A stretch of 64,000 bases of DNA from Octadecabacter sp. (GCA_018608045.1 JABBAI010000086.1:1-64000), one strand, 5' to 3'. Numbered from the stretch's first letter, positions 42,656-52,808 are shown. Program-made: numbers and translations. Notes: generated from the sequence alone by a model not told the origin.

Positions 42656-42888
42656 CTTCTCGTTTTGGGGCGATTTTGGGCACCGCCAGCCCCCGAAATA
42701 AGGCGGCCTCGTTTTCAATTCAGGAACAATCCGCAGGTTTTCGCATCGATTGATCCCCGAATTACGAAAAATACCGGAAATGTTTGACGAAATGCGGCCA
42801 CATCCGCCACATTCACCCTAACGCAACGCTCCTCAGATGTTGTTGGCGGGGGCCAACAGATGATGTGACAACCTAGATAGGTGATCGC

Positions 42889-43660
42889 ATGACCAAGATG
42901 ACCCCCCCTACCACCGCTGGCCTCGCGGTGGGACGAAATTCAGATCCGGTTGCCTCCTCAGCGCGCACAGCCTCTTATGCGCCGATACGAGGTCGTCCAT
43001 CTGCTTTCCAACGGTGACATTGACGACTTTTCCCGCCTCGCGCCCGCAACCCGCGCGTTTGAGGACAGTTTCGCGTCCCTTGCCCATGGTGCCCTTTTGA
43101 AAACCGACCGCGGCATGGTCGCCATCGAAGACATTTTGCCCGGTGATAAGGTGAAAACCGTCACCAATAATTTCCAGACGGTTCAGTGGCGCGGCGCAAT
43201 GTCATTGGTGCCAAATGCAGCTGGGCAGGACCCGCGCATGGGTAAATTGACGCCCTTTTCTGCTGATTCACTTGGAATCGGTCGTCCGATGCCCGACCTG
43301 ATGGTTCGACCGTCCGCGCGGCTGTACCACCGTTCCTCGACGTTGCAGCGCGTCACAGGACACAGCGCGGCCTTTGTGCCAGCCACTGATTTCATCGACG
43401 GTGTGAACATCATCGAAGTGCAGCCGCAAACGCCTGTGCAGGTGTTCCAGCTTGGGTTTTCCAGCCACGAACGCATCGTTGCGAACGGGGTAGAAGTCGA
43501 TAGCCAGAACCCCGGCGCGCGCCATGAACTCGGGCTGCGCGGTGACATGTTGGAGATTTATTTGTCGCTGTTTCCGCACATCAACCGGATTGAGGATTTC
43601 GGGATGCTTATGCACCCGCGCCTGTCCATGCACGACCTTGATTTCGGAGTAGGTGCCTAA
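42889..43660 (+). CDS. Hint (Hedgehog/intein) domain-containing protein; N-terminal frame ambiguous
   Basis: Body: PPQRAQPLMRRYEVVHLLSNGD...FASLAHGALLKTDRGMVAIEDILPGDKVKT...LYHRSSTLQRVTGHSAAFVPATDFIDGVNI in frame 2 (listed ORF starts at TTG 42950). The SD-preceded ATG at 42889 is in frame 1. Confidence 0.7.
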
Positions 43661-43671
43661 ATACGAGGCGC

Positions 43672-44172
43672 TTAGGCGTCCCGCTTTAGTCGTTCTTCAA
43701 GCACATCGAACGGCACGCCGGGCTCGTCTTTGGCGCCCCTGATCACCAGCGACGTTTTCACGCTTGCGACGTTGTCGGCCGTCAATAATTCTTCGGTCAG
43801 GAAATTCTGGAACGTCTGCAAATCAGGCGCGACACACTTCAAAATGAAATCTACTTCGCCGTTCAGCATGTGACATTCGCGAACAAGCGACCACGTTTTG
43901 CACTTGGCTTCATACGCGCTGAGGTCCGATTCAGCCTGACTGACCAGACGCACCATCGCGAAAACCTGCACTTCAAACCCGAGTTCGCGTGCATTGACGT
44001 CCGCATGATATCCGCGAATGAACCCCTGTTCTTCCAAGGTGCGCACACGGCGCAAACATGGCGGCGCTGAAATTCCGACCCGTTTGGCCAGTTCCACGTT
44101 GGTCATGCGCCCGTCTGCTTGCAGCTCTGACAGGATCATCCGGTCGATGTCATCTAGCTTTTGTCCAGGCAT
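43672..44172 (-). CDS. Lrp/AsnC family transcriptional regulator
   Basis: LDDIDRMILSELQADGRMTNVELAKRVGISAPPCLRRVRTLEEQGFIRGYHADV. Confidence 0.95.
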   Translation of the reverse strand: MPGQKLDDIDRMILSELQADGRMTNVELAKRVGISAPPCLRRVRTLEEQGFIRGYHADVNARELGFEVQVFAMVRLVSQAESDLSAYEAKCKTWSLVRECHMLNGEVDFILKCVAPDLQTFQNFLTEELLTADNVASVKTSLVIRGAKDEPGVPFDVLEERLKRDA

Positions 44173-44342
44173 GGTTGCGCGTATCCCTTGTTGGCTGTTG
44201 CGTTTCATACGTCAGGCCAGCCGTAGGCGCAACAATCTTTCAACATCTCGCAATATTACGTCGCACGATCACAGGACGGTCACCCCCCTTTTCCCGCCGC
44301 CACTTGGTGCGTATATCACCCCTAACAGATGGGGATTCTGAC

Positions 44343-45284
44343 ATGACCGAGACACGCAAAACCAAAGTTCTGATCATCGGCTCCGGCCCGACGGGATATA
44401 CCGCCGCCGTTTACGCGTCCCGCGCGATGCTGGAACCGATTTTGGTGCAGGGCATTGAACCGGGCGGTCAGTTGACCACCACCACCGAAGTTGAAAACTG
44501 GCCCGGCGACACCGAAGTCCAAGGCCCTGACCTGATGTTGCGCATGGAGGCCCACGCCCGCGCCATGGGCACAGAGATTATCAGCGACATTATCTCAAGC
44601 ATCGATTTTTCCAAACGCCCCTTCGTGTGCCAATCTGATTCAGGCACAGAATATGTGGCCAATGCGATCATCCTTGCAACGGGTGCACGCGCCAAATGGC
44701 TTGGCCTTCCATCCGAGGAAAAATTCAAAGGCTTTGGCGTGTCGGCTTGCGCCACCTGCGACGGATTCTTCTATCGTGGTCAGGAAATCGTCGTGGTCGG
44801 CGGCGGCAACACAGCCGTGGAAGAAGCGTTGTTCCTCACCAACTTCGCATCCAAAGTGACGCTGGTTCACCGCCGCGATGAATTGCGCGCCGAGGCGATC
44901 CTGATTGACCGCTTGATGAAAAACCCCAAGATTGAACCGCTGTGGGACAACCAACTTGAAGAAGTCTACGGCGGCGACAGCCCCCTTGGCGTTGAAGGCA
45001 TCAAGGTCAAGAACGTCAAAACCGGCGCCATCATGGACATCCCAGCCAAGGGCGTGTTCATCGCCATTGGCCACGCGCCTGCCAATGAATTGGTCAAAGA
45101 TCATCTTGAAACCCACATGGGCGGCTACGTTGTGACCAAACCAGACAGCACGGAAACCTCTATTCCGGGGATTTATGCGGCCGGTGATTTGACCGACCAT
45201 AAATACCGTCAAGCCGTTACATCGGCTGGCATGGGTTGCATGGCCGCGCTTGAGGTTGAACGCTGGTTGGCGGAACAAAACTAA
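44343..45284 (+). CDS. trxB: Thioredoxin-disulfide reductase
   Basis: IIGSGPTGYTAAVYASRA, CATCDGFFYRGQ redox motif, VVGGGNTAVEEALFLT, GIYAAGDLTD. Confidence 0.97.
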   Translation: MTETRKTKVLIIGSGPTGYTAAVYASRAMLEPILVQGIEPGGQLTTTTEVENWPGDTEVQGPDLMLRMEAHARAMGTEIISDIISSIDFSKRPFVCQSDSGTEYVANAIILATGARAKWLGLPSEEKFKGFGVSACATCDGFFYRGQEIVVVGGGNTAVEEALFLTNFASKVTLVHRRDELRAEAILIDRLMKNPKIEPLWDNQLEEVYGGDSPLGVEGIKVKNVKTGAIMDIPAKGVFIAIGHAPANELVKDHLETHMGGYVVTKPDSTETSIPGIYAAGDLTDHKYRQAVTSAGMGCMAALEVERWLAEQN

Positions 45285-45336
45285 GCGTTCCAACCATCGC
45301 CCTGTGGCGTCGCTGCATCTAAAACGGACTGTTTCC

Positions 45337-45391
45337 AAGTTTGTTCTGGCGTGAACATAGATTTTCACTATGTACACGCATGAACAAACTT
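45337..45391. promoter_or_regulatory. Large nested inverted repeat (candidate operator) upstream of the HTH-Sat/APSK gene
   Basis: AAGTTTGTTCTGGCGTGAACATAG - ATTTTCA - CTATGTACACGCATGAACAAACTT: 21 of 24 arm positions pair; each arm contains TGT(T/A)C-N6-GAACA. Confidence 0.75.
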
Positions 45392-45404
45392 TGAGTCGCC
45401 CGAT

Positions 45405-47483
45405 ATGGCCATGTCGCCTGCTAAAATCACATCCGAGCAAGAGGACCAGATGTTTCGTCTGCTTCGTCAGCTCGATATCGCGTCCGATGGGTCACAGCGT
45501 GTGACGGCGGCGGCGATTGGTGTGTCTTTGGGTCGCCTTAATGCTTTGCTGAAACAAGCCACCGACGCAAAGCTTGTTAAAATCACCGACCGCAACGGCC
45601 CTGATAAGCGCGCGCGCTTTGGCTATGCGATCACCTCTCGTGGTGCAGCTGAAAAGAACCGGCTTACCGATCAATTCTTGGCGCGTAAACTTTCTGAATA
45701 CAACGCGCTTCACGCCGAACTGACAGGCACCGAATCGGGCCTGTCTCCGTTAAAAAGTAGGACTAATCTGATAGAAACCAACCTCGCTCCGATCCCCGAA
45801 TTGTATGTCTCTCACGAGTCTGCGCAAAAGATGAAGATGGAGGCCGCCGATCTGGTGTCCCACGATCTGACACCGCGCCAGATTTGCGATCTTGAACTGT
45901 TGATGAACGGCGGCTTCAACCCGCTGAAAGGGTTCCTGAGCGAGGCTGACTACAACGGCGTCGTTGACAACATGCGTTTGGCGGATGGTTCCCTTTGGCC
46001 CATGCCGATCACTTTGGATGTCTCTGAGGATTTCGCAGCTTCCCTGACTGCTGGCCAAGACATCGCCTTGCGCGACCAAGAAGGCGTGATCCTCGCGACC
46101 ATGACCGTGACCGACAACTGGACCCCAAACAAAGCGCTTGAGGCTGAAAAAGTCTTCGGTGCAGATGATGATGCGCACCCAGCGGTGAACTACCTGCACA
46201 ACCAAGCTGGCAAAATCTACCTTGGCGGTCCCGTCACAGGTATCCAGCAGCCCGTGCACTATGATTTCCGCGCACGCCGCGACACACCAAACGAATTGCG
46301 CGCCTATTTTCGCAAAATGGGCTGGCGCAAAGTGGTTGCGTTTCAGACACGTAACCCCCTGCACCGCGCGCATCAGGAATTGACATTTCGTGCTGCCCGC
46401 GAAGCCCAAGCCAACCTGTTGATCCACCCTGTTGTCGGCCTTACGAAGCCAGGCGATGTGGACCACTTCACGCGTGTACGCTGCTACGAGGCCGTCCTTG
46501 GTCAGTATCCGTCGTCCACAACATCCATGTCTTTGCTGAACTTGGCGATGCGTATGGCTGGCCCACGCGAAGCTGTTTGGCACGGCTTGATCCGTAAAAA
46601 CCATGGCTGTACGCAGTTCATCGTTGGTCGCGACCACGCGGGCCCCGGTTCCAATTCAGCGGGCGAAGATTTCTACGGCGCTTACGATGCACAGGACCTG
46701 TTCCGCGAGCATCAAGAAGAAATGGGCATCGAAATGGTCGACTTCAAACACATGGTTTGGGTGTCCGAGCGTGCGCAGTACGAAGCCATCGACGAGATTG
46801 AGGACAAGGACGACGTCACGATCCTCAACATCTCGGGCACAGAATTGCGCCGCCGTTTGGCCGAAGGTCTGGAGATCCCAGCGTGGTTCTCTTTCCCCGA
46901 GGTCGTCAAAGAATTGCGCCGCACAAAGCCGCCACGCTCAAAGCAGGGTTTCACTGTGTTCTTCACAGGCTTCTCCGGTTCCGGCAAATCCACAATCGCA
47001 AACGCTTTAGTGGTAAAGCTGATGGAAATGGGTGGCCGCCCTGTGACGCTTTTGGACGGTGATATCGTTCGTAAAAACCTGTCGTCTGAACTAGGGTTCT
47101 CCAAAGAACACCGCGACCTGAACATCCGCCGCATCGGTTATGTTGCGTCGGAAATCACCAAGAACGGCGGCATCGCGATCTGTGCGCCCATCGCGCCATA
47201 CGCGACAACCCGTCGTGCTGTACGTGAAGATGTCGAAGCCTTTGGCGCGTTCATCGAAGTCCACGTCGCCACATCCATTGAGGAATGTGAACGCCGTGAC
47301 CGCAAGGGCCTTTATAAGCTCGCGCGCGAAGGCAAGATCAAGGAATTCACAGGTATTTCAGACCCCTATGATGTCCCAGCAAGCCCAGAACTGTCTGTCG
47401 AGACTGAAAATGTCGATGTCGACAACTGCGCCCATCAAGTCTTGCTGAAGCTCGAAAGTATGGGTTTGATCGCGGCTGACTAA
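45405..47483 (+). CDS. Fusion: EPS-associated MarR-like winged HTH + sulfate adenylyltransferase + adenylylsulfate kinase
   Basis: N-term ~115 aa EDQMFRLLRQLDIASDGSQRVTAAAIGVSLGRLNALLKQATDAKLVKI...YAITSRGAAEKNRLTDQFLARKLSEYNALHAEL (MarR_EPS-like); then NLAPIPELYVSHESAQKMKMEAADLVSHDLTPRQICDLELLMNGGFNPLKGFL and RNPLHRAHQELT (Sat); FTGFSGSGKSTIANAL and LDGDIVRKNLSSELGFSKEHRDLNIRRIG (APS kinase). Confidence 0.88.
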   Translation: MAMSPAKITSEQEDQMFRLLRQLDIASDGSQRVTAAAIGVSLGRLNALLKQATDAKLVKITDRNGPDKRARFGYAITSRGAAEKNRLTDQFLARKLSEYNALHAELTGTESGLSPLKSRTNLIETNLAPIPELYVSHESAQKMKMEAADLVSHDLTPRQICDLELLMNGGFNPLKGFLSEADYNGVVDNMRLADGSLWPMPITLDVSEDFAASLTAGQDIALRDQEGVILATMTVTDNWTPNKALEAEKVFGADDDAHPAVNYLHNQAGKIYLGGPVTGIQQPVHYDFRARRDTPNELRAYFRKMGWRKVVAFQTRNPLHRAHQELTFRAAREAQANLLIHPVVGLTKPGDVDHFTRVRCYEAVLGQYPSSTTSMSLLNLAMRMAGPREAVWHGLIRKNHGCTQFIVGRDHAGPGSNSAGEDFYGAYDAQDLFREHQEEMGIEMVDFKHMVWVSERAQYEAIDEIEDKDDVTILNISGTELRRRLAEGLEIPAWFSFPEVVKELRRTKPPRSKQGFTVFFTGFSGSGKSTIANALVVKLMEMGGRPVTLLDGDIVRKNLSSELGFSKEHRDLNIRRIGYVASEITKNGGIAICAPIAPYATTRRAVREDVEAFGAFIEVHVATSIEECERRDRKGLYKLAREGKIKEFTGISDPYDVPASPELSVETENVDVDNCAHQVLLKLESMGLIAAD

Positions 47484-47526
47484 ACGTACAAGACAAACAC
47501 GCCGACTTCCTGTTGTGCACACAAAG

Positions 47527-47556
47527 AAGGCGCAGGTTTCACGACCTGCGCCTTTT
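47527..47556 (+). terminator. Terminator downstream of HTH-Sat/APSK
   Basis: Perfect 11-bp stem AAGGCGCAGGT-TTCACG-ACCTGCGCCTT followed by TT. Confidence 0.8.
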
Positions 47557-47684
47557 GTGTCCAACGGGGCTCGAATGCCATAGCTATGGTTTCCCACAGT
47601 TGACCCTGTAAATCGCGCGCGATATTTCAAGCGAATGGACGCGGCTATTTTCGCGCCAGAATTGTACAGTTTTTTTGAAGGCTC

Positions 47685-48263
47685 TTAATTATCGAGCTCT
47701 CCGCCCTCCTCCCCGCTCTTTTCAATGATACGATCCGCTACCTTCACCTGCTGGCCGTTGCCGTCGGTTTGGGCACATCATTTCTTGCAGATATTTCAGT
47801 GCTTTATCGGGTCAATTCCCCGCTGAAGCAGTCTGTTTTGGACAGTTTGCATGTGTATCATCGGATCGTGACCTGGGCGTTGATTGGCATGTGGGTGACG
47901 GGCGGCATGCTGATCTATTTACGCACAGGCTTCATCTGGGAAAACTTCAGCCCCAAGCTTATTGCCAAAATTGTTGTGGTCGCGCTTCTGACACTCAACT
48001 CTTTGATGATAAATGTTTATATCATGCCGAAATTGAAATCATCTATCGGCACAGCCCCTGCCGATATGCGCCTGAACGCGCGTTTGCCGATGTCATTGGT
48101 AGCTGGCTGTTGGCACTGGCATTGGGCAGCAGCGCGATCCTGAAGCAAAGCGGCGCGGACGTGCAAATCGTGTTTCTGATCGGTAGTTACGCAGCCGCGA
48201 TCTGCATCAGCGTGGCCGCTGCGGTTTTGATGGGGCGGATAACGTCAGCAGTCGCATCTAGAT
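47685..48263 (+). pseudogene. CopD-like/hypothetical multi-TM protein, frame-disrupted, no standard start near the N-terminus
   Basis: Frame 0: LLIIELSALLPALFNDTIRYLHLLAVAVGLGTSFLADISVLYRV...MINVYIMPKLKSS...; continues in frame 2 as VIGSWLLALALGSSAILKQSGADVQIVFLIGSYAAAICISVAAAVLMGRITSAVASR; break between about 48080 and 48105. Confidence 0.7.
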
Positions 48264-49301
48264 AATTTCGTCTTCGTCAAACAGCGGTGAATTTTCCAGC
48301 TGAGTTGCCAAATCCTCAACCGCTTGGGCTGGATCTTCTTCGTGTCGCACGTCGGCCAGATGGAACACCGCGTCGCCCTCATTGACGACGGGCATCACCG
48401 CACGGCCAATGATGATCCCCGCAGACGGGGCCACAAGTTCAACTTCGCTTTCGCCAAACGGATCGGACACCGACGCGAGAACATCACCTTCTTCAACGAC
48501 ATCGCCATCACCACGATAGGTGCGCAACAATCCCCCCGTGGGCGCGCGCAACCACTTGGATGATCTGCACAACAGCGGTTTCACCCGCGCCTTTGCGATC
48601 CCCTTTGCGGGCAGCATTTCCATAGATCGCAGCACGCGCAAAATTCCGGCAACGCCCGCCCGCGCGGCCATTTCATCAAACCGCAATCCTTCGCCGGCTT
48701 CGTACAACAACACATCAATGCCCGCTTCAGCGGCTTCGGCACGCAAGGACCCTTCGCGCAGGGATGATGTCAAAATCACAGGTGCACCAAACACTTCGGC
48801 CAAGGCCATCGTACGTGCGTTACCGTTCGAAACACGCACCTGCGGCAGGTTCGTGCGGTGGATCGCAGCCGAGTGCAGATCAATACCGAGGTCGCAGCGC
48901 TTTACCACTTGTTCAAGAAATATCCCCGCCAAACGGGATGCCAAAGACCCCGCAGAAGAACCCGGGAAACTGCGGTTCAAATCGCGGCGGTCCGGTAAAT
49001 AACGGGATCGGTTGTGAAACCCGAAAGCATTCACAATTGGCACGACCATTAACGTGCCGCGCAATCCGCCCAGCAAATCGGACTGTAAAAAGCGCCGCAC
49101 GATTTCAACGCCCATGACCTCATCACCGTGCACGGCGGCACTGACAAAGACCGTTGGCCCTGCCTTTTTGCCATGGATCACGTGGACTTTGAGGTCGATC
49201 GGCGTGTGGTCAGACAAGGTCGACACGGGCAAATCGACCGTGCGTCGCGCGCCTCCGTCGATCACATGTCCGGAAAATTCGAATGGCTTGCGAGTGGGCA
49301 T
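48258..49301 (-). CDS. Succinylglutamate desuccinylase/aspartoacylase family protein
   Basis: VFVSAAVHGDEVMGVEIVRRFL, DRRDLNRSFPGS, LGIDLHSAA zinc carboxypeptidase-like motifs. Confidence 0.92.
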   Translation of the reverse strand: MPTRKPFEFSGHVIDGGARRTVDLPVSTLSDHTPIDLKVHVIHGKKAGPTVFVSAAVHGDEVMGVEIVRRFLQSDLLGGLRGTLMVVPIVNAFGFHNRSRYLPDRRDLNRSFPGSSAGSLASRLAGIFLEQVVKRCDLGIDLHSAAIHRTNLPQVRVSNGNARTMALAEVFGAPVILTSSLREGSLRAEAAEAGIDVLLYEAGEGLRFDEMAARAGVAGILRVLRSMEMLPAKGIAKARVKPLLCRSSKWLRAPTGGLLRTYRGDGDVVEEGDVLASVSDPFGESEVELVAPSAGIIIGRAVMPVVNEGDAVFHLADVRHEEDPAQAVEDLATQLENSPLFDEDEII

Positions 49302-49356
49302 CGTATGTCCTTTGGCTTCACTGCCAAAGACGCCAAAACCTACAAATGCGCAAGTC

Positions 49357-49581
49357 TTAGTGCACCGTTACGGGCTGCATGTCGTTTTGACGTGCCAGCA
49401 TAAACGCCATCGTGCGGTCCGCAACCAACGCCAATTGCTGACCGTCGCTGTCATGCACGGCAAACAATTTTTCGCGCCCCTCAGCGGCCTCTTGAACGTC
49501 ATCAGGCAAATCCGCCACGGCCACAGATTTTACGTACACAACGCGATCCCCAAGATCGGCAAAATTGAATTTCGTTTCCAT
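49357..49581 (-). CDS. DUF1150 family small protein
   Basis: METKFNFADLGDRVVYVKSVAVADLPDDVQ...FAVHDSDGQQLALVADRTMAFMLARQND; adjacent to Hsp20. Confidence 0.85.
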   Translation of the reverse strand: METKFNFADLGDRVVYVKSVAVADLPDDVQEAAEGREKLFAVHDSDGQQLALVADRTMAFMLARQNDMQPVTVH

Positions 49582-49584
49582 GGC

Positions 49585-49998
49585 TTAGCCCTTCCTGATG
49601 TTGATAGTCTGCACGACACTGTCAGGCACCGCGCGTGTTAGATCGACGTGAAGCAACCCGTTTTCCATGATCGCCTCACCCACGTCCACGCCCTCTGCCA
49701 GCACGAATGACCGCTGGAACTGACGCGCCGCGATCCCGCGATGCAAAAACACGCGACCCTCGCTGTCATCAGTCTGACGTCCACGGATCACGAGCTGATT
49801 GTCCTCAACCGTAATCGCCAAATCGCCCTCGGCAAATCCGGCAACGGCCAGCGTGATGCGGTAAGACGTCGTCGACGCCTGTTCAATATTGTAGGGCGGA
49901 TAGCCGTCATTACCAGACTTGGCGGTCCGTTCGACCAGCCGTTCCAGTTCTTCAAAGCCAAGAAGGAACGGATGCGTCCCCAGCGTTAATTTCGTCAT
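49585..49998 (-). CDS. Hsp20 family small heat shock protein
   Basis: YPPYNIEQASTTSYRITLAVAGFAEGDLAITVEDNQLVIRGRQ...FLHRGIAARQFQRSFVLAEGVDV; start set at MTKLTLGTHP. Confidence 0.94.
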   Translation of the reverse strand: MTKLTLGTHPFLLGFEELERLVERTAKSGNDGYPPYNIEQASTTSYRITLAVAGFAEGDLAITVEDNQLVIRGRQTDDSEGRVFLHRGIAARQFQRSFVLAEGVDVGEAIMENGLLHVDLTRAVPDSVVQTINIRKG

Positions 49999-50188
49999 GC
50001 GACACGTCCTAAAGTTAAGCGACATCTCAAGTGCGGCCCCGTTATCGGCAACCGATCCCAATAAATATGGGGGTCGTCCTCCATCGGCGCAAGGCCTGTG
50101 TCCAATCCAATTTGAAACGGATTTCCTTTTGAGAATGCGGGGTTTGCGTCTAAACTCTGGTTTCGGAACCCTAATTTGCGGAATCATC

Positions 50189-50407
50189 ATGAACAGCTCT
50201 GCCAGAATGGAACAGCTAGACGTTTTGCGCATCCAGCTTGGGGTTTTGCGTCAGGAACACCGCGACCTTGATGATGCGATCCGCGCGCTTGAGGCATCTG
50301 GCACTGCCGATCCCCTCACGGTGAAGCGCCTGAAAAAGCAAAAACTGCACCTGAAAGACAAGATTGCAGTGCTGGACGACCGCGTGACGCCGGATATCAT
50401 CGCCTGA
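50189..50407 (+). CDS. YdcH/DUF465 family protein
   Basis: LRQEHRDLDDAIRALEASGTADPLTVKRLKKQKLHLKDKI. Confidence 0.9.
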   Translation: MNSSARMEQLDVLRIQLGVLRQEHRDLDDAIRALEASGTADPLTVKRLKKQKLHLKDKIAVLDDRVTPDIIA

Positions 50408-50463
50408 TTGCGTCCCTGCCCCCGCACGTTATAAAGCCCCTTTAAGGGAAAAGGCGCGAACCT

Positions 50464-50949
50464 ATGACCGTTTCTGTTGGTATTATCATGGGCAGCCAGT
50501 CCGACTGGGCCACCATGCGCGAAGCGGCGACGCTTCTGGATGAACTTGGCGTGACGTATGAGGCCAAAATCGTATCAGCGCACCGCACCCCTGACCGCCT
50601 TTGGGATTACGGCAAAACCGCCGCGAACCGTGGCCTTCAAGTGATTATCGCAGGTGCTGGCGGTGCTGCGCACTTGCCCGGCATGATGGCGTCAAAAACC
50701 CGTATCCCCGTGGTCGGCGTGCCCGTTCAAACCAAAGCGCTGTCAGGTGTCGACAGCTTATATTCCATCGTGCAAATGCCCAAGGGCTTCCCCGTCGCGA
50801 CCATGGCGATCGGCGCAGCTGGGGCCGCAAACGCAGCTTTGATGGCGGCAGGTATTCTTGCCCTACAAGACGCAGACCTCGCCACTCGCCTAGACGCTTG
50901 GCGCGACGCCCTCTCGGCCTCAATTCCGGATGAACCAACCGATGACTGA
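50464..50949 (+). CDS. purE: 5-(carboxyamino)imidazole ribonucleotide mutase
   Basis: [54 protein letters not shown]. Confidence 0.97.
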   Translation: MTVSVGIIMGSQSDWATMREAATLLDELGVTYEAKIVSAHRTPDRLWDYGKTAANRGLQVIIAGAGGAAHLPGMMASKTRIPVVGVPVQTKALSGVDSLYSIVQMPKGFPVATMAIGAAGAANAALMAAGILALQDADLATRLDAWRDALSASIPDEPTDD

Positions 50950-52015
50950 TCCCCTCAAAACTGGCGCGACCATCGGCATTCTGGGTGGTGGTCAACTGGG
51001 CCGCATGCTGTCTGTAGCGGCCTCCCGCCTTGGCTTCAAAACCTGCATCTTTGAACCCCAAGGGGATTGCCCCGCGTCCCATGTCGCCAACTTTCACTAT
51101 AAGGCGGAGTACTCGGACACTGACGCGCTAACCAACTTCGCAAATGCATGCGACATCATCACGTTCGAATTCGAAAACATCCCGACAGAGGCCCTCGATA
51201 TCATTGAGGCTATCACCCCGATCCATCCAAATCGCGACGCGCTTGCCACATCGCAAGACCGATTCTTGGAAAAGAATTTCCTGACACGCATCGGGCTTCA
51301 AACCGCGCCCTACGCAACAGTGGATACCGCTGAAACGCTTGAACAGGCGATTGATCAAATCGGCACGCCCGCAATTCTGAAAACCCGCCGCATGGGATAT
51401 GATGGCAAAGGCCAAAGCCGCTTGATGTCACCCGATGATGCGCCTCAGGCACTGGCTGATATGGCTGGCGCGCCTGCGGTTTATGAAGGCTTTATCGACT
51501 TCAGCATCGAAGTGTCCGTCATCGGCACGCGCGGCGCGGATGGGTCGGTGTCTTGCTTTGATCCGGGTGAAAACGTGCACCTGAACGGAATTTTGCACAC
51601 GACAACCGTGCCCGCCAAACTCTCCCCCTCGCAGCGCACAGATGCGATCCTGCTGACCGCCAACATCCTGAATGCGCTGGATTATGTCGGAACCATGGGC
51701 GTTGAATTGTTCGTGACCCCGCATGGGTTGATCGTCAACGAAATCGCACCGCGCGTCCACAATTCCGGTCACTGGACCCAACAGGGCTGCGTCGTTGATC
51801 AATTTGAACAACACATTCGCGCCATCGCGGGCTGGCCGTTGGGGGATGGGACGCGCCATTCAAATGTCACCATGGAAAACCTAATCGGGAACGATGTGGA
51901 TCGCCTCGCACAGATAGCCAAAACCAACACCGCCATTCACCTTTATGGCAAAGCCGACGCCAAGGCGGGTCGCAAAATGGGACATATCAATACCGTCACA
52001 GGCCCCGCCGCCTAA
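50942..52015 (+). CDS. purK: 5-(carboxyamino)imidazole ribonucleotide synthase
   Basis: [55 protein letters not shown]. Confidence 0.96.
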   Translation: MTDPLKTGATIGILGGGQLGRMLSVAASRLGFKTCIFEPQGDCPASHVANFHYKAEYSDTDALTNFANACDIITFEFENIPTEALDIIEAITPIHPNRDALATSQDRFLEKNFLTRIGLQTAPYATVDTAETLEQAIDQIGTPAILKTRRMGYDGKGQSRLMSPDDAPQALADMAGAPAVYEGFIDFSIEVSVIGTRGADGSVSCFDPGENVHLNGILHTTTVPAKLSPSQRTDAILLTANILNALDYVGTMGVELFVTPHGLIVNEIAPRVHNSGHWTQQGCVVDQFEQHIRAIAGWPLGDGTRHSNVTMENLIGNDVDRLAQIAKTNTAIHLYGKADAKAGRKMGHINTVTGPAA

Positions 52016-52073
52016 TCCGCCTGTTGGTGTCTTAAATGCCATGGGCAGGGCGCAGCTCCAGTCGTACACCGCC

Positions 52074-52808
52074 TTATTGAAGCCCGAACATCACACCACC
52101 CATTGTCAGGCTACGATCAAACTGTCCTTGGCTTAGAAAAGCCATGGCTTGTCGCATCACCAGTGGGTTGTTGATCATGAATGTATGCGTCACGGGCAGC
52201 GTGATATGATCCTGCATCCCTTCAAGCCGCGTGCTGTCCACGCTGACTTTGCCATCATCGGCCCCATCAATCAGGCTTGAATAATAAGCGTTCAACGTGC
52301 GGTCACCTGCGATGACACCCAATTCAATGTCTGGCCATGGCAGGCTGAGCGGCGCACCTGCGTCGTCCACCTCATCCGTGGCAAGTTCCATTCCTGCAGG
52401 GCCGTTGATCCACTCAAACGGTTCCAACTCACCCAAGATATCGACCAGTTGCGATCCGTCATTTGGCGGCCCAATCATCATAACCCGCCCCATCATGTCA
52501 GGACGCGCGTCGGCCAGATACACCCGCGCAAGAATGCCGCCCATCGAATGGGTCACAAAATGCACACGCCGGTTGCCACAGGCCGCCACAGCTTGGGGCA
52601 CGTTTTCGTTTACCAGTGTTTTGATGTCTGCGCTCGTTGATGGGTAGCCATTGTTGACGACCACATAGCCTTCAAGTTCCAGCAATTCCTGCAACGGAAA
52701 GAAGGATGTTTCTGTGCGTGCTAACCCGTGCAGCAACACCACGCAATCTTCTGCGGCGGCGGCAATCGGGGCGAGGATCAGCCATATGGCGATAAAAATT
52801 CGTTTCAT
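52074..52808 (-). CDS. Alpha/beta hydrolase (secreted lipase/PGAP1-like)
   Basis: Signal peptide; [29 protein letters not shown] (GHSMGG-type nucleophile elbow). Confidence 0.88.
   Translation of the reverse strand: MKRIFIAIWLILAPIAAAAEDCVVLLHGLARTETSFFPLQELLELEGYVVVNNGYPSTSADIKTLVNENVPQAVAACGNRRVHFVTHSMGGILARVYLADARPDMMGRVMMIGPPNDGSQLVDILGELEPFEWINGPAGMELATDEVDDAGAPLSLPWPDIELGVIAGDRTLNAYYSSLIDGADDGKVSVDSTRLEGMQDHITLPVTHTFMINNPLVMRQAMAFLSQGQFDRSLTMGGVMFGLQ

Noticed and set aside
42889-43660. Hint domain as an intein or homing element
   Set aside because: No host extein is interrupted; resembles the stand-alone Hint-domain proteins common in Rhodobacteraceae.
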